DNA of 64,000 bases from Tubiluchus corallicola. Lineage: Eukaryota > Priapulida > Priapulimorpha > Priapulimorphida > Tubiluchidae. The position numbers and the translations under genes are program-made. Under the pieces are notes generated by a model. The model was not told where the DNA came from and searched no databases. It saw only the letters and a program-made list of their open reading frames with translations. This document shows positions 26,601-45,100 of the stretch, piece after piece. The first letter of the stretch is position 1, and each line of letters starts with the position of its first letter. The stretch lies in contig JAQGDQ010000133.1 in NCBI GenBank assembly GCA_030141605.1, positions 372,001 through 436,000 of the forward strand, given 5' to 3'.

Positions 26601-28469
26601 TTTGTTGATTGCTTAGTAGGTATGTGTAGGAATTAGACTTGCAAAATAAGTGCCAAGTTTAGCATTGGCAACAAAATGTTCTTGTTGAATATTATGAAAA
26701 ACAATGTTGAAATTATGGGTGCATGTGTTGCAAACTCCATGGTTTGCAAACTTCCTTCTGCAAAATATGACTCCTAGAACAAGACAAATGTTATTTCTCT
26801 CTCAACAAGGTTAACAACCAGAATCGGTATTGCCAATGAAGTGTGATTATTAGAAGTACACAACATTGCCACTCAGCCCTAAATTACGTAATTATTGTTA
26901 TAGTTATAAAAGAAACCCTGGCGTAACATCATTATTGTGTTGTAGGGACTTTGCAGAGATTGATACCACTAAGTGTTATCATTCATTTTTCTCCAAATAT
27001 GGCTGTGAAGACAAGGACCAGATTTTGGAGGTCATCTTGAACCTCCTCAATGAGTCTTTGCCTGCGGTAGAGGAGCAAGTGAGACCTGACTTCCAAAATA
27101 AGGGCCAAGTTTAACATTGGCAACAAAATGTTCTTGTTGAATATTATGCAAAACAATGTTGAAATAAGGGGTGCGTGTGTTGCAAACTCCATGGTGTGCA
27201 AACTTCCTTCTGCAAAATATGACAGGGAGAATGACTCCTAGAACAAGACAAATGTTATTTCTCTCTCAACAAGGTTAACAACCAGAATCAGTATTGCCAA
27301 TGAAGTGTGATTATTAATTCAAGGTCTGCCTTGCCATTGCCTAACTTTGCACATGAAGCACACAACATTGCCACTCAGCCCTAAATTACATAATTATTGT
27401 TATACTTATAAAAGAAACCCCAGTGTAACATTATTATTGTGTTGTAGGGACTATGCAAAGATTGATACCACTAAGTGTTATCATTCATTTTTCTCCAAAT
27501 ATGGCTGCAAAGACAAGGACAAGATTTTGGAGGTCATCTTGAACCTCCTCAATGAGTCTTTGCCTGCGGTAGAGGAGCAAGTGAGACCTTACTTCCCTCA
27601 AGCTGCAGATATTACCGTGGCTGATGTGAAGTTCTACTTGGCAGCCGTGGATGCTGGTCAAAAAAAGGGATGTAAAGAAATAGTTTTGCTGATAGATAAT
27701 GGACGTAAGTAATGCAGCTTGCATTCGTCCAAAAGTACCTTTATTTACCTAAAAATGATTTATGTGTGTTAAGGCATAGAGCTTGCAAGAAAGTTCTGCT
27801 TAGAAGATATTTATCTAACGCTTTTGCTGCAGAATAAAATTCAGTTTATTAAGATGCATATGTGCAGCTTTAAATTTTAAATAGGCATGCACCAGAAAGG
27901 TAGAGTGTCATTGTCAACTAAGTAACTGCTTGTAACTTGTGTGGTGCATCATCAGATTTAATTTTTAACTGCTTGCTCATGCTAGTTTAATGTGTAAACT
28001 GCATTTGCAGAATTGGATCTTTCAAATGTTAATTGCCCATCGACTAATGATCCGAAACAAGCGGAGAAGATTGGTCAGAAGTTGGCTGGTGTACTACCAA
28101 AGGCACTCTCTATCAACTGGGCTTCTGGTGGCAAGAAACTAACTGAGCATGACTGCGAGTAAGTTTAGAATTTTCGTATATTTGCAGAATGCACAGGAGG
28201 TGTTTTCATACACTCAGCAAGTCGGAAATTTTCCAATTGCAGTGTCATTATTCAACACTAACTTGTATTATTTCAGGACTCTGGATGACATCACAGGTAC
28301 ACTTAAGGAAGTATTTCAAGGCTCCAATTGTGTCGAAGTTAGGAAAGTGTTCAGTGCCCTAGTTGATGGTACTGTTAGTTACCTCTGTGGAGAAAACAGT
28401 GCAGTTGCTATGAGTTTGGGGAGTTCCCTGCTGTTGCTGATTTGCTTGCTTGTAAGTCTGCTTCTGTAG
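20652..28469 (+). CDS. Secreted Cys-rich, probably GPI-anchored protein (paralogue A)
   Basis: I do not recognise this family. Five exons join in phase: 20652-20700, 26040-26310, 27448-27704, 28011-28158 and 28277-28469, encoding 305 residues. Exon 1 encodes a signal peptide (MDLKLCVSLCLALTFC). The mature part is predicted to be helix-rich, with CxxxC at its start (C20, C24), YGC and KGC in exon 3, HDC at the end of exon 4 and YLC in exon 5. The C terminus (SLLLLICLLVSLLL) is a hydrophobic tail with no basic anchor, after a small-residue stretch (GENSAVA). This is typical of GPI attachment. NAS and NES sequons are present. The neighbour at 30990-37394 is a clear paralogue with the same intron phases (1, 2, 1, 2). 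Intron 1 (5.3 kb) is packed with repeats. A truncated second copy of exon 3 lies at 26946-27094. A saposin-like fold is possible but the Cys pattern does not fit well. Confidence 0.82.
20806..20865. mobile_element. Short solo fold-back remnant (FBE arms only)
   Basis: TAGGTAAAAATGACACAG is followed at once by its complement-like TCATTTTTGCCTGTGCC. The units are those of FBE-1 and FBE-2, but there is no core. It is flanked by TTGGCTGGCGAATA on the left and TTGGCTGGCAAATA on the right, which looks like a target-site duplication. It lies in intron 1 of paralogue A. Confidence 0.55.
21837..21977. mobile_element. Small fold-back element with AAAAAGTCAT-type arms
   Basis: The left arm (21837-21880: AGGTGGAAAAGTCATAGAAA) and right arm (21922-21977) are complementary. 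The right end is flanked by CTAGCAAAC, and the same nine bases occur just left of the element (21822-21830), suggesting a target duplication. The centre holds CTAACCCTAACC, the complement of the TTAGGGTTAG motif in FBE-1 and FBE-2. The arm sequence differs from FBE-1, so it is a related but distinct subfamily at best. Confidence 0.55.
22583..24750. mobile_element. Fold-back element with GGACACAGG-type units, interrupted by a hAT-like insertion
   Basis: The left arm (22583-22757, resuming at 23481-23560) has units like TTGGACACAGG...ATTTTGACAC every 20-27 nt. The right arm (24465-24750) has the complement (GTGTCCAAATAACCTATG) repeated about ten times. The 0.9 kb between the arms shows no coding potential. 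The unit sequence differs from FBE-1, but the design is the same. Confidence 0.6.
22770..23480. mobile_element. Non-autonomous hAT-like element
   Basis: The left end CAGTGTTTTTCAACC and the complement of the right end, CAGTGATTTTGAACC, form imperfect terminal inverted repeats. The left end continues into GTGTGCCGCGGCACACTGATG, a subterminal motif common in hAT-type elements of many animals. GCATAAG is present at 22758-22764 and at 23481-23487, which fits a target duplication of about 8 bp, though 5 nt separate the left copy from the CAGTG end. It is about 711 bp with no transposase frame. Confidence 0.7.
26431..26698 (+). repeat. 134-bp tandem duplication in intron 2 of paralogue A
   Basis: Two near-identical units of 134 bp, 26431-26564 and 26565-26698, each beginning CTGTATAATTGTTATGTCAG. 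The second overlaps the start of the larger duplication at 26642. Confidence 0.85.
26642..27596 (+). repeat. About 0.45-0.5-kb tandem duplication spanning the intron 2/exon 3 border
   Basis: Copy 1 is about 26642-27094 and copy 2 about 27095-27596. Each contains the same intron sequence, a TGTTGTAG acceptor and the first 149 nt of exon 3. Copy 2 has roughly 50 extra bp in its intron part. The junction falls inside exon 3 of copy 1, after GACTTCC. Confidence 0.85.
26946..27114 (+). pseudogene. Truncated duplicate of exon 3 of paralogue A
   Basis: Bases 26946-27094 match exon 3 (27448-27596) with 6 differences in 149 by my count. Five of these change the amino acid (F/Y, E/K, E/K, Q/K and D/Y). 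The acceptor is intact and in the right phase. The copy then runs into intron sequence, has no donor, and reads FQNKGQV before a stop at 27112-27114. If used, it would give a protein lacking the C-terminal half and GPI signal. No AATAAA follows before the true exon 3, so I favour a skipped, non-functional exon. Confidence 0.7.
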
Positions 28470-30989
28470 TATGGCTATGAAAACTAAGCAAGTTATCATT
28501 TTTTCTTCAGTTAACTTAACGTTTAATCGGTCTTTTAGCACTTACGTTGGTTATTTTGATGCTGGATCAAAATAAGCATTTGATATGTTTTTTAGATTCT
28601 TACAGTGTAATTATATATTACCGCTACCTTGTTCTAATTACTTTTTCTAGTTTAAACTCTGTAAACAATGTATGTATGCATTATGATTCTGGCTTCCATG
28701 AGCTAGTGTATAATAATTATGTACTGCATAACTAGGTTATACTTAGTCATATATTCATTTACCTTTACTTTGCTTTTGTAGTAAAATTCATCTTGCAGTA
28801 AGGCTCAGTCAATGTACAAACAACGTGCTTTAAAATTTATTTTTATAAAAACGTGCTGAATAATTTGTTCTTTCTGTAGTTACAATTTGGCATCTTTAAA
28901 TGACTTGCTGCATTACTGAACAGATATGTTACAGAGAAATGCAGTATGACAGATTAGTTTTCTTTTTTTGTAGGATACATTGGTTTTCTTTTTGTAATCG
29001 TTTTCTTTGTACATATAGAATGTCTTCGTATTATGAAATTATATGCTTTTTGTTGTGTGTTGTATAATCTGTGTAAGTTGGAGTTAACATTTTTTTAAGT
29101 ATTTGTGATAAAAAGAAAAAGTACTGAATTTGATATCCATTTCTGTTAATTGTTGTTACATTCTAGTTTGTAGATTGTCTGACATAAAAACTAATTTGGC
29201 TTTCAAACTGCAAGGGTTCATCCTAAACTTAGATAGTGGATTCGGTGTTTGCACACTTATGCAGTGAACCATTCGAAATAAATGTGTTTTGTCATTTTTG
29301 TGCAGTGTTCTCTTTTCAGTACAATAGCAATAAATATTATACCTATTGCGTTTAAACCAAATAAAGTTAATTCTACATAACGTTTTTGGGTTTACATAAT
29401 TTTCGTTAAATTGAGTAGTTTACGTGACAGTTACTGTAAGATTTAACAGGTAGTGAATTTGCTTCACAAGTCATATAAGTGACCTTGCACGTATTTGCTG
29501 AAACTCTGTATAATTTCGTTTTACACATAGACAAAATATTGGAGAAAACCCGTGTGAGAATTGCAGTGGGCTTTATGGTATTTGTGTAGTCTTGTACAGT
29601 ATGTGCGGAAAAGAAAGGCAAAACGGAATCCAAAATTCAGGTATTTTTGCGGGCGACATCATAAATGTAAATAAAAGTAATGGCGCCAATGCACGTTGAA
29701 CATTGCAATAGTGAAGACAAAATATAAACAAAGTCAGATCCAATCCAATTAGCTGTAGTTAACATGCTGAGTTTAAGGACCGATTTTAACGCTTAGAGCT
29801 ACAATTTGCTACAGTAAAATTCACTGGCTGGGCGCAGACAGTTCGAATTACAGAAATCGTGCTAGATGAAAAACGTTTTGTACTTATAACCCAGTTTGAT
29901 TAGCGGGGATCTTCATCGTGACTGACTGACACTCAAAGCTGCCACTCTTGCATGCCACATATCCGCGATAACTATGCGTGTTTGGACTGGCGGGATTTTC
30001 GGATGGAAGACGAATTTCCGCAGCAAAAGCAGAGACACACGTAAAAAATTTGGGCCTCTAATAACCTCATCGGGGAACGTGTCACTCAAAATTATGCAAG
30101 CTGAACATCACTGGTATCAAGCAAAGCTGCCACTCACGGGTGAGTAGACTGTCGGGACAGCGTCTCGCTCACTCACTTTCACGATAAATCACCGTGCTCG
30201 CTCGATAGTCTAAACGGGCCATAACAAGAAAAAATGATAATCTGGACTCGCTTCTTTGAATGACAAGACAAAAGAGAAAGACTAATTAAATATTTCTGCT
30301 GCAGTGAGCCCTGTCTTTACTAGTTGCTTCTCTCGATTCATCGACAAATTCTGTATCGTTATAGTCTGCAATCTAACACCCACGTCATTTCAATTTGACA
30401 ATTTCATTCTCATAGGTGATATTAATTACTTCTGTGGAGATACGAAAATTAATAAACTATCTAGTTATAATGCTTTCTTCGTACATTTTTATGCGTGCAC
30501 TTGAGAAACCTATAAGTTAAGTAATTTGCTCTCAACATCTATTCCACGTGATAATAAATATTTCTGACAAGCAAACAAATCAAAATTTATTCGCCGTAAC
30601 GTTCCGAAAGCGCGCGTTGCTTCTGTGTGTAAGTTAGCTTTACAGACGGACGTTTTTGAAGTAGACATCTTCAAGAAAAGTAGAAACTATTTTTGACAAT
30701 TTTAATTGACTCAGCTTAACTGCTTGAGCGATGCAGCCTGAAAACATAAATGCGCAAGCTACATTTTTGGAATGAAGCCGCTGATTTTAACTAAGTGAAG
30801 CCTGTGGATTTTTAGTCTGAAATCGCGCGTTATTTTACGTTAGGGTGGGGTCTGATTGCTGTGTTTGCACGCTCGTTGTATTAAAATCACCTTTTTGTTT
30901 GAGTTTTCATACTTGTGAGTTAATATGTCTTAATTGGTCAGTAATTATAGTAATATGGACTATTGACTCGTGCACGCACAACAACACGC
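28470..30989. other. 3' UTR of paralogue A and spacer to paralogue B
   Basis: Bases 28470 to about 29300 are the probable 3' UTR. From there to 30989 I see no coding exon, RNA gene or transposon. Short frames at 30304-30504 and 30845-31036 have no protein features, although the second overlaps exon 1 of paralogue B in another frame. Confidence 0.5.
29277..29282 (+). terminator. Poly(A) signal of paralogue A
   Basis: AATAAA about 810 nt after the TAG stop, followed by a GT-rich stretch (TTTTGTGCAGTGTTC) typical of a cleavage site. Further AATAAA words follow near 29330-29360, so the exact site is uncertain. Confidence 0.5.
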
Positions 30990-37394
<6,405 letters not shown>

Positions 37395-37836
37395 ACTCTG
37401 CTACTGTTGTATATTTCTTTTATTTCATACACTGTAGTAGCGAAGCAAAAAATACTATAATTAAAATACAAGAACGTGCAATATTATATAGGTTTAGATA
37501 TAATTATAGCCATTGTCGTTTGTATCAAGTTTTATATATTAAATTACTTTAAACTAGATAAATTTGATCCAGTTTTAAAGTAAAACGGAGCTGTTAACTG
37601 AACGTTCAAATTGCAGAGATTGTTCTGTACAAAACTGTCAATCTTGTAGCATCCCCCAGAAACATTGTTATGGGCAACTTTTAGGTTGTATAAATTATGT
37701 GATAAAACTTACCCAAGAACTTCGTTTTCTTGTGTTCGAACTTTATTAACTTGTACATAGTATTTGCTTTATATCAGTTTGTGATAATTTGTTGCCAAAA
37801 ATTATGACTATAAGTACCCGTTGCTTTTATTTACAA

Positions 37837-37842
37837 AATAAA
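37837..37842 (+). terminator. Poly(A) signal of paralogue B
   Basis: AATAAA 443 nt after the TGA stop at 37392-37394, on the gene strand. It is the first convincing signal after the stop. Confidence 0.5.
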
Positions 37843-39180
37843 AATGATGTGAAGCGCTCGCTTACCTTTTTATATTGCTGACAGTCAATTTTTAAACAAT
37901 ATTATGTGAACTATATCTACTGTTATACTTATTTACAATTATTTCTAATCTATCTGAAAGAAATGGATGGGTGTAATGCTCGATTTCTAAGGCGATTTAT
38001 TAACAGCCGCTCAATTGGCTTATTGGTGCAGTGACTGACCTCCTGGTTAATTGATTAATTTAGCATTTACTGTTCGTAATTAAATGAACAAAAGAACATG
38101 TATTAATTATTGATCACACCACTCGTCGCCAGCTATAGTCGCATTTTTCGTCAGTAGGTCAGCATCACATACGGCTTGCCGTCTTTACAATAAATCACGA
38201 AGTCTTATCTAAATTTCATACACTACTACATCGTAGAGGTAAAACTCTACAGCTTTATAGTAAATATTTGTGAAAAGCTATAGGTATCCTAATAATTAAT
38301 CGTGCCGTGATTTTTAATTAATTAATAGATAAAATTCGTAACACTCTAGAGAAAATTCTAAACTTTTTCATCAATATCTTACTTTTAAATTGCTTTGTAG
38401 AAACATTATTAAACTTAAAAACCATCTGAAACACAACATTTACTCTTCAGCTGATCTTTATTTCAAATCAAAAGTAGTTCAAACTAAGACTTTTGCTGAA
38501 TTTTAACCTGTTTTATGAGTTTGTCACTTTTTTCAATTTTAGTTAGGCTTAGATAAATGTGTGAATGATCATAACGCACCAGTAGCCCGAATAACTGTAT
38601 ATAATTACTGTTCATTATTTGTAATAACAAGCTTACGTAATTTGACGAGAATTTTGTGAACAAATTTTCGATTGTTTTTAGTATACAAAAAATGCTTTAG
38701 TTTGCTTTTGGTTACTTAGCAGCTGTTTCTGTTTCTATTGGGAAAGCATTTGTGTTTGTCATTGGTAAGAAAGACAATTAAGTTTGGGCTGACAAGCAAC
38801 TAATAGGGCCCGACAATCAGCGCAGAGAACGTATTAAAATATAAATCTTTTGAATGGATGGAATGATGATACAATTTTTGAAGGACTAATAAGAAAACCC
38901 TGTGCGATTTTAAATATAAAGCATGGCAAGTTGTTGATAAGTGGTAACTAAGCATTGACACTAGTATATGGCACTTAGAGTACCTCTATATTTACGCAGT
39001 AGATATATTGTGCTCTAAAATCTAAATACGCTACCAGGCTGCCGCCATCTAACGGGAGAAATTATAATAGACTGCTAAAGTACAGGCAAAGCGAAGGTTA
39101 TGTAAATAACACTTACTGTAAGTGTTCGCTTGGTCGTTTTGAAGGCCTAATTATCATTCATTATACAAATTTCCTTCAAA
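37843..39180. other. Intergenic region before the depolymerase gene
   Basis: No exon, RNA gene or clear repeat is seen. A perfect 8-bp palindrome (ACACTTAC-T-GTAAGTGT, 39109-39125) lies 56 nt before the depolymerase ATG and could be a regulatory site. No TATA box is obvious. Confidence 0.4.
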
Positions 39181-42100
39181 ATGAAGAGCATTGCGTCTGT
39201 ACTTATTTTTGTCATTTTGAACGTTTTGAAATGTCATGGAGGATATATTGAAGCACCAAAATTAGGTAAGCTGTAAAGTCGATCATTTAATTATTTGATA
39301 GAAAAATATCACTGCCACAGATGGAAGTTTTTGCGATATATACAGGACTTGAAGGTGATGTGCAAGAAATAACAATCACATACCAATACTACAAACAGAA
39401 TGACGTCGTACCGAAGAGGTCTCAGTATATAAACTATCTACGTAGTTGAAAAGCCCTCTATGTTAAACATGCATGTCGCATGACCTATGCTAAAGTAGTC
39501 GAAACTGGAGACTTCATGTGCTGGGACCTGGGGCACACGGTAACATGCCTGTTCTTGGTCAATGTGTTAAGATTATGGAGTTTTATACCACCTATCTCAG
39601 GCTCAAATTACGCTGCACTGTGATTTTTTTCGCATCTTCTTTTCACTTCATTATTCCTTCATAACTCATCCTATTACAATCTAGATTGCTATTTCAAATG
39701 GAAATCTGTGAATATTAGGTGCTTATGGTGCAGATGCAAATGGAGTTTCAGTATCAGGCATTTCCTCTGGTGCTTACATGGCCACGCAGATGCATGTAGC
39801 ACATTCAGCTCTTTTCAAAGGAGTGGGTATTGTTGCCGGTGGACCATATTACTGCTGCAAAGGAGACTGGGCTCGAATACCTGACTGCACAGTCAACGGA
39901 TCAAAAATTGATGGTAAAACTTATTATTCAAGCAAATCATGATGTTTGTCTGAATTATTTGATTATTCATACAAACCATATAGTTGTCTGTACAACCGTC
40001 AAATTTCTGAATTTAGAAGTAATGACGTTTTCGGGCCCCAAGCTAATGAAATTATGGGGTCAGACAGAGCCACCCTCTATTTACTCACACTCGTTTTTCG
40101 AATATTTTTTACTTGTGATATATCTCAGCAACATTTGCATAGCGAGGGGGGCAGATTTCAAATAATGGGCTTCAAAGAGGGGCCCTTATCTCAAATAAAG
40201 GGCCTCAAACAAATACCTCAAACAGGGATCTTTTATCTCAAATGGGGAGCAACCTTACAGTTGGATTTTCAGACTTCTTGGCTTCCTTTTTTGAAGTTAA
40301 AATTTCATTTTATGTTATGTGAATTATTCAGCAATGCAAAGTATGGGCCCGCTAAGCTTGAGGAGCCCTAGGCTGCAGCCTATACTAGCCTACAGGATAA
40401 TCCAGCCCTGTATGTATTGTAGGCTCAGTTCTGAAGTAGCAGTTGACAAATATGCGTAACCGTCATTGGAACAAACAATATAAAAATACATCTGCGTAAT
40501 TCTAGTGTTATAAATAAAAGTGCAAATGCAATATTTGTAAATCTTTAACCTATTACTTGTATACCACGCAGCTTTAGAACTGGCAGATATGACGTTAGCG
40601 TACTCCGAGATCGATCAAATTGACAGTACCAACAACTTAAAAGAGTCCAAAGTTTATATCATATGTGGAACCCTCGATAATCGAGTCACGCCAGGTATAC
40701 CATACACTTTAAAACTAAAAATTGCCACTGTAGATAAATTAGCAAATAGTTAAACTGAAACGTATTTTAATTCTCTTAATGTCAAGATTAATATAAATGA
40801 TTGTACAAACGTGCAATTAATAAAATTTAGAAACCAAACTTGAAAAACAGTAAATTTGCAACACAGTTTTGATATATACTAATATAAGGCTTACAAATAA
40901 TTAATTAAGTTCACTGAAAATTTCAGATTTAAAATTAATGTTAATGATGTTAGTAAAATTAAAATTTATATGATTAATTAAAATCGCTCTAATACGGTGA
41001 TCTAACATTGAAACTGCTGAACTGGCTTGCCGGTTGAACTTTTTTCGCGGCTAAACTGAGATGTACGAATAAACTTATTTTGGTTGTCTTAATCGCTGGA
41101 CAACATGCATTCCAGTAGAACTGGCACGCAACTGTCAAATATAGCATGGACAAAGTTTTTTGGAGAAATATGTATATCAGGTTATCACTGATGCCTGTCC
41201 TTAATACCTAGTTAGCAGAGGTGGGCAAATTTTTAATTTCCAGAGTTATATCCTCCAGTTTTGTTTTCTCAATTCATGCTAAATTTGAACTGTAAAATAA
41301 CGAATGCAGGTTACAATCTAAAAATAGAATTCTTTTGGTGTATAAAAAATTTGTTACACAAGAATTTTGAAACTTGATAGCGAAATTTAAATTTTTATTT
41401 AACGAATTTTGCGGTTTGTTACTATAGAACGTGGAATACTGTACAAACATCTTGGTATTTTACATGTGGCACATTCTTTGAGTTATCACAAAAGCTAGAT
41501 TAAAAATCATTTTTGGTACACACATTGAATAATTAGTATGTATCAGTCACTTTGTCCATGTATAAAAAAAATTGAAAGTAATATATTAGAACTATAATAT
41601 TGAACCACGTAACGTTCGCGCAAGTTTTAAATCATTGTTTTAAAAAAAGGCCCGATCTTGCTAGCTTAAAGAAAGTCTTAAAGTACACATAATGAACAAG
41701 TACATTAAGCAAAAAAACCTTGTCCATACTACTTTTTACGCTTACGTCAAATTCTTGGGTTTGTCTACTGGACTATGGTAGTCTAGCGGTCTACGTACAC
41801 TCGTGCTTTGTAAGTGGAGGAACGGTCCGAAGACCTTAGTTCAAATCCAGCCAGTATTACAAGTTTCACATTTCGTGTTTTTCAAATTTGATTTCTAAAT
41901 TTAATCAGTCATGAGTTTGTTCCATTGTTAAAGGATCCTTAGCTTATGTTGGTTAGACACTAGTGATAGCGCTACCAATATGAAAAATTGTATACCAGTA
42001 TTGTATACGTTACGCACGGATTTGGAACGTTTGTGAATGACGAAGCACTATAGTCTATAAATTGGGATCTCTTCATAATACATCAAGCAATTTGTTATTT

Positions 42101-45100
42101 GGGAAAGTTCTTGTGGGCTCTTTAATCGTTAAAAACCATTTTGAAATCACAAGAACTTAACTGTATTGTAATCTGTCATATTATGATCTTGCATAAGCTC
42201 TTGTAATTTAAAAAGTATAAGATACGTAGAATCAAGTGAATTATTTCTGTTCCTTGACACTGTAGTACACTTTTTACCAACCTCCAGTCCTACTAGGTTC
42301 GAATCCCATTTCTGACACCATTTTTATCAAAGTAGGAACAATCAAGTAACCTTGAGCAATAAATGCAGGTCTTATTTTAACACAATAACTTGCAATACGA
42401 ATTTGTTTCAAAAACTACCTTTCTAACCAACAAACAACTCATTGTTCCTACATCCTAGTTCTTACACGCTACAAGCAATTCTAAACTGCGAGATTATAGA
42501 TTACATTTAATAGGACAGAATTAGCTTCACGCACAGTTGTCGCTATATGAACAAAATAGCATGCGGCTCAGCAGCTTTTACTGACTTCTTTTTTTTTAGA
42601 ATAAGGTTGTTAGACGATTTAGCATAGGCCCATGGAGTAAAAGCAATAATTATAGATTATTTTCTGTTAGAAACAACGAAAAAAGCAGAAGAATTTTACG
42701 ACTTTTTCATTGAAAAGAAGGAAAATATTAAAACAGTTTACGACCTCGAGGCGGCTCACACTTTCGTGAGTACTTGTTTGATCACTCATAGACTATAATA
42801 CTGACGAACAAAATTTACATAATTACAAATTGATACTGAAGATGAAAATTTTTCAACTTGACTTGATGTCAGAATTAAGTTAGATGCTAATAAAAAAGAT
42901 TTACATTAATTTCGTTCAACTTTTGAGATCAGGATGAAAAGCGATCAAACGATTGTGACCTAATTGTAATTTGAAGCCGACCTTTGGCAAATGCGCACAC
43001 ACTAACTTAACTGGTCCTTACGGAAGAAAATGTGCGAGCAACTAATTTAATAATTATTTATTTATTTTGAAGCCCACGGAAAGATATGGAACGGAATGCA
43101 CTGTCTCCGAAAGACCGTGGATCGCAAAGTGTGGTTATGATACAGCATTCGAAATATTGAATCACATATATGGAAATCTCAAGGTATGTAAAGGCAATAT
43201 TTAATTCCTCCAGGTACGATAACCGTCTTCGGCATCTTTGCACAGTGCTTGCTTATTGCCTGTCATATCGTAATCATGCATATAACAGTAAAAATTCGAC
43301 AATGTCAGTACTCACATCGAAATGAGACAAGAACTGAACCGGGAATCTTTGGATTACTAGTCCAGTACTAGGACCACTAGAACAACTAATCCTTTATTGG
43401 CGTCAAACTATGTAGACTAGTGGTCTTAGCCTTGACAAGTAATCCAAAGCTTCCTAGCTCAGACCTTTGCAGCCTCAGGTAGGAATTTTTCACCTTTACC
43501 TTTTTGCTAAAAAATCTGGCGTAGAAAAATTTGCAATTTCGTGTATATTCTATAACAAAAATTCATCCTGATGTTTTCTTTAAAGATAATCTGTAACATA
43601 CAGTAATGTTTGCTGTTCTAGCGACCAACTGAAGACACGAAAGCAGATGGTTTGGTGAGTAAATTTACTTATTAACTTATTTAAGTTATTTTTTTAAAAC
43701 TGACTAGATAAGTTTCAATTTTTGCAGTCAAAACATATCATTTTTGACTATCTTTTGTTATAACTGCTTTGCAAAAAACGCCCTCAAAGTAAGAAGTCGA
43801 AATTTTACAACAGCTACTGATTTATTGACAAATTTATTTCCAATTAAAAATATATGCAACAAAAACAATGAAAATTGAATGCAGTAAGTGGCAATGTTAA
43901 CACTATGGTAAAAATATAAAATATTGGTATATTTGTAACACATCATGTTTTAAAAATTTCATCTTGTGTCTTTTTATATGAATAAGTCTGTGCGTAAAAA
44001 CCAAATTCATCTAGCTATAATTAAAACTGAAATTGAAACATTAACACTAATTTATTTGCAGTTCACTTACTATGATCAAAGAGAATTTCTTCCCACAGAA
44101 CCAGTACCACATCATTCATTAGATGCAGCAGCAATGGCTTACATTCCTACCAAGTGCATAACAGAATCGGGTAATTTTTTAAATTATAGTATTGTTTGTA
44201 TTGTCCCCTTTTGTATACATTTCGGAATCTGCAAATCAGAGTTCAGCATTTAGTGGCCAGGGTCCATACAGTGTGAACAGTTGTGGTAGTTTTTCTGCTA
44301 ATTTGTCGCCAATTAATTTTCGAACTTAGAATGTAAATACTTTTAAACTTATAAACTACTTTAAATTAAAAATACTGATTTTGTATTTGCAAATTGTGTT
44401 GTGCAAAACGTGTATTGACGTGTAATAGCCTATCAGAAAAAATTAATAAATGCCGTGCAAGTTTGCACATTTTCATTCTAATACCATGAACTTTTACATT
44501 CAAAGTCGTTATAGAAGCATTGAATTATCTTATTTATTCACGTCTAGGCTGCAAGGTTCACGTTGCCTTCCATGGTTGCAAACAAGGAAGGTAAATATTT
44601 TTTATTTTTTTAATTATCTTACTTTAGGAGGAAACTTTTACCTTCCATGAACACGTTCTTCACTCTTCATAATCATTTTGGCTTAACTCGATGAATTATT
44701 TATTTTAATCTTGGACAATTTGAATTTCTTATACTTGTTCAGCTATCTTGCTATTCCTTTATAAAATAGAGTTTGTTCTACCTTACACTGTGCTTCTCCC
44801 GCCGAGACATTAATTAATTATTTCAACAAAAGACGACAGCACTTAGCTCGTGAGCGCACGTCATCAAATTGCATATCATTGAGTTTTGGCAACATTTAAA
44901 GGGGAAGTTGAGCTCTAAAGTATGTCTTAAAAAAACTTTAAACGCAAATTTATATTAGTTTGCATTAGGTCATGTGTTTGAAGGACATACGTAACTGAAA
45001 AAACTTGTTATCTAAACTTGTTTGAAGCGACATACCGTAAATGGCTGCGCCTAATGTTCATCGCGGGTGGTCAGGTTTTATACAGGGTTACTGTTAATGG

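Larger units (their letters stand above)
40695..42670. other. Intron 3 of the depolymerase gene
   Basis: A 2-kb intron with SINE copies at 41768-41860 and near 42270-42320. I see nothing else in it. Confidence 0.55.

Noticed and set aside
26946-27114. Truncated exon copy as an alternative last exon
   Set aside because: No AATAAA is visible between its stop and the true exon 3. Kept only as a testable idea.
20652-28469. Saposin family assignment for the GPI-type proteins
   Set aside because: They are helical and Cys-rich, but the cysteine spacing does not give the six-Cys saposin pattern.
39830-40371. Two overlapping frames of 111 and 141 codons in depolymerase intron 2
   Set aside because: They continue past the true exon 2 donor or lie in repeat-like DNA, and show no domain.
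41768-41860. Functional tRNA gene
   Set aside because: The A and B boxes are good, but I could not form a convincing acceptor stem, and similar diverged copies are scattered around.
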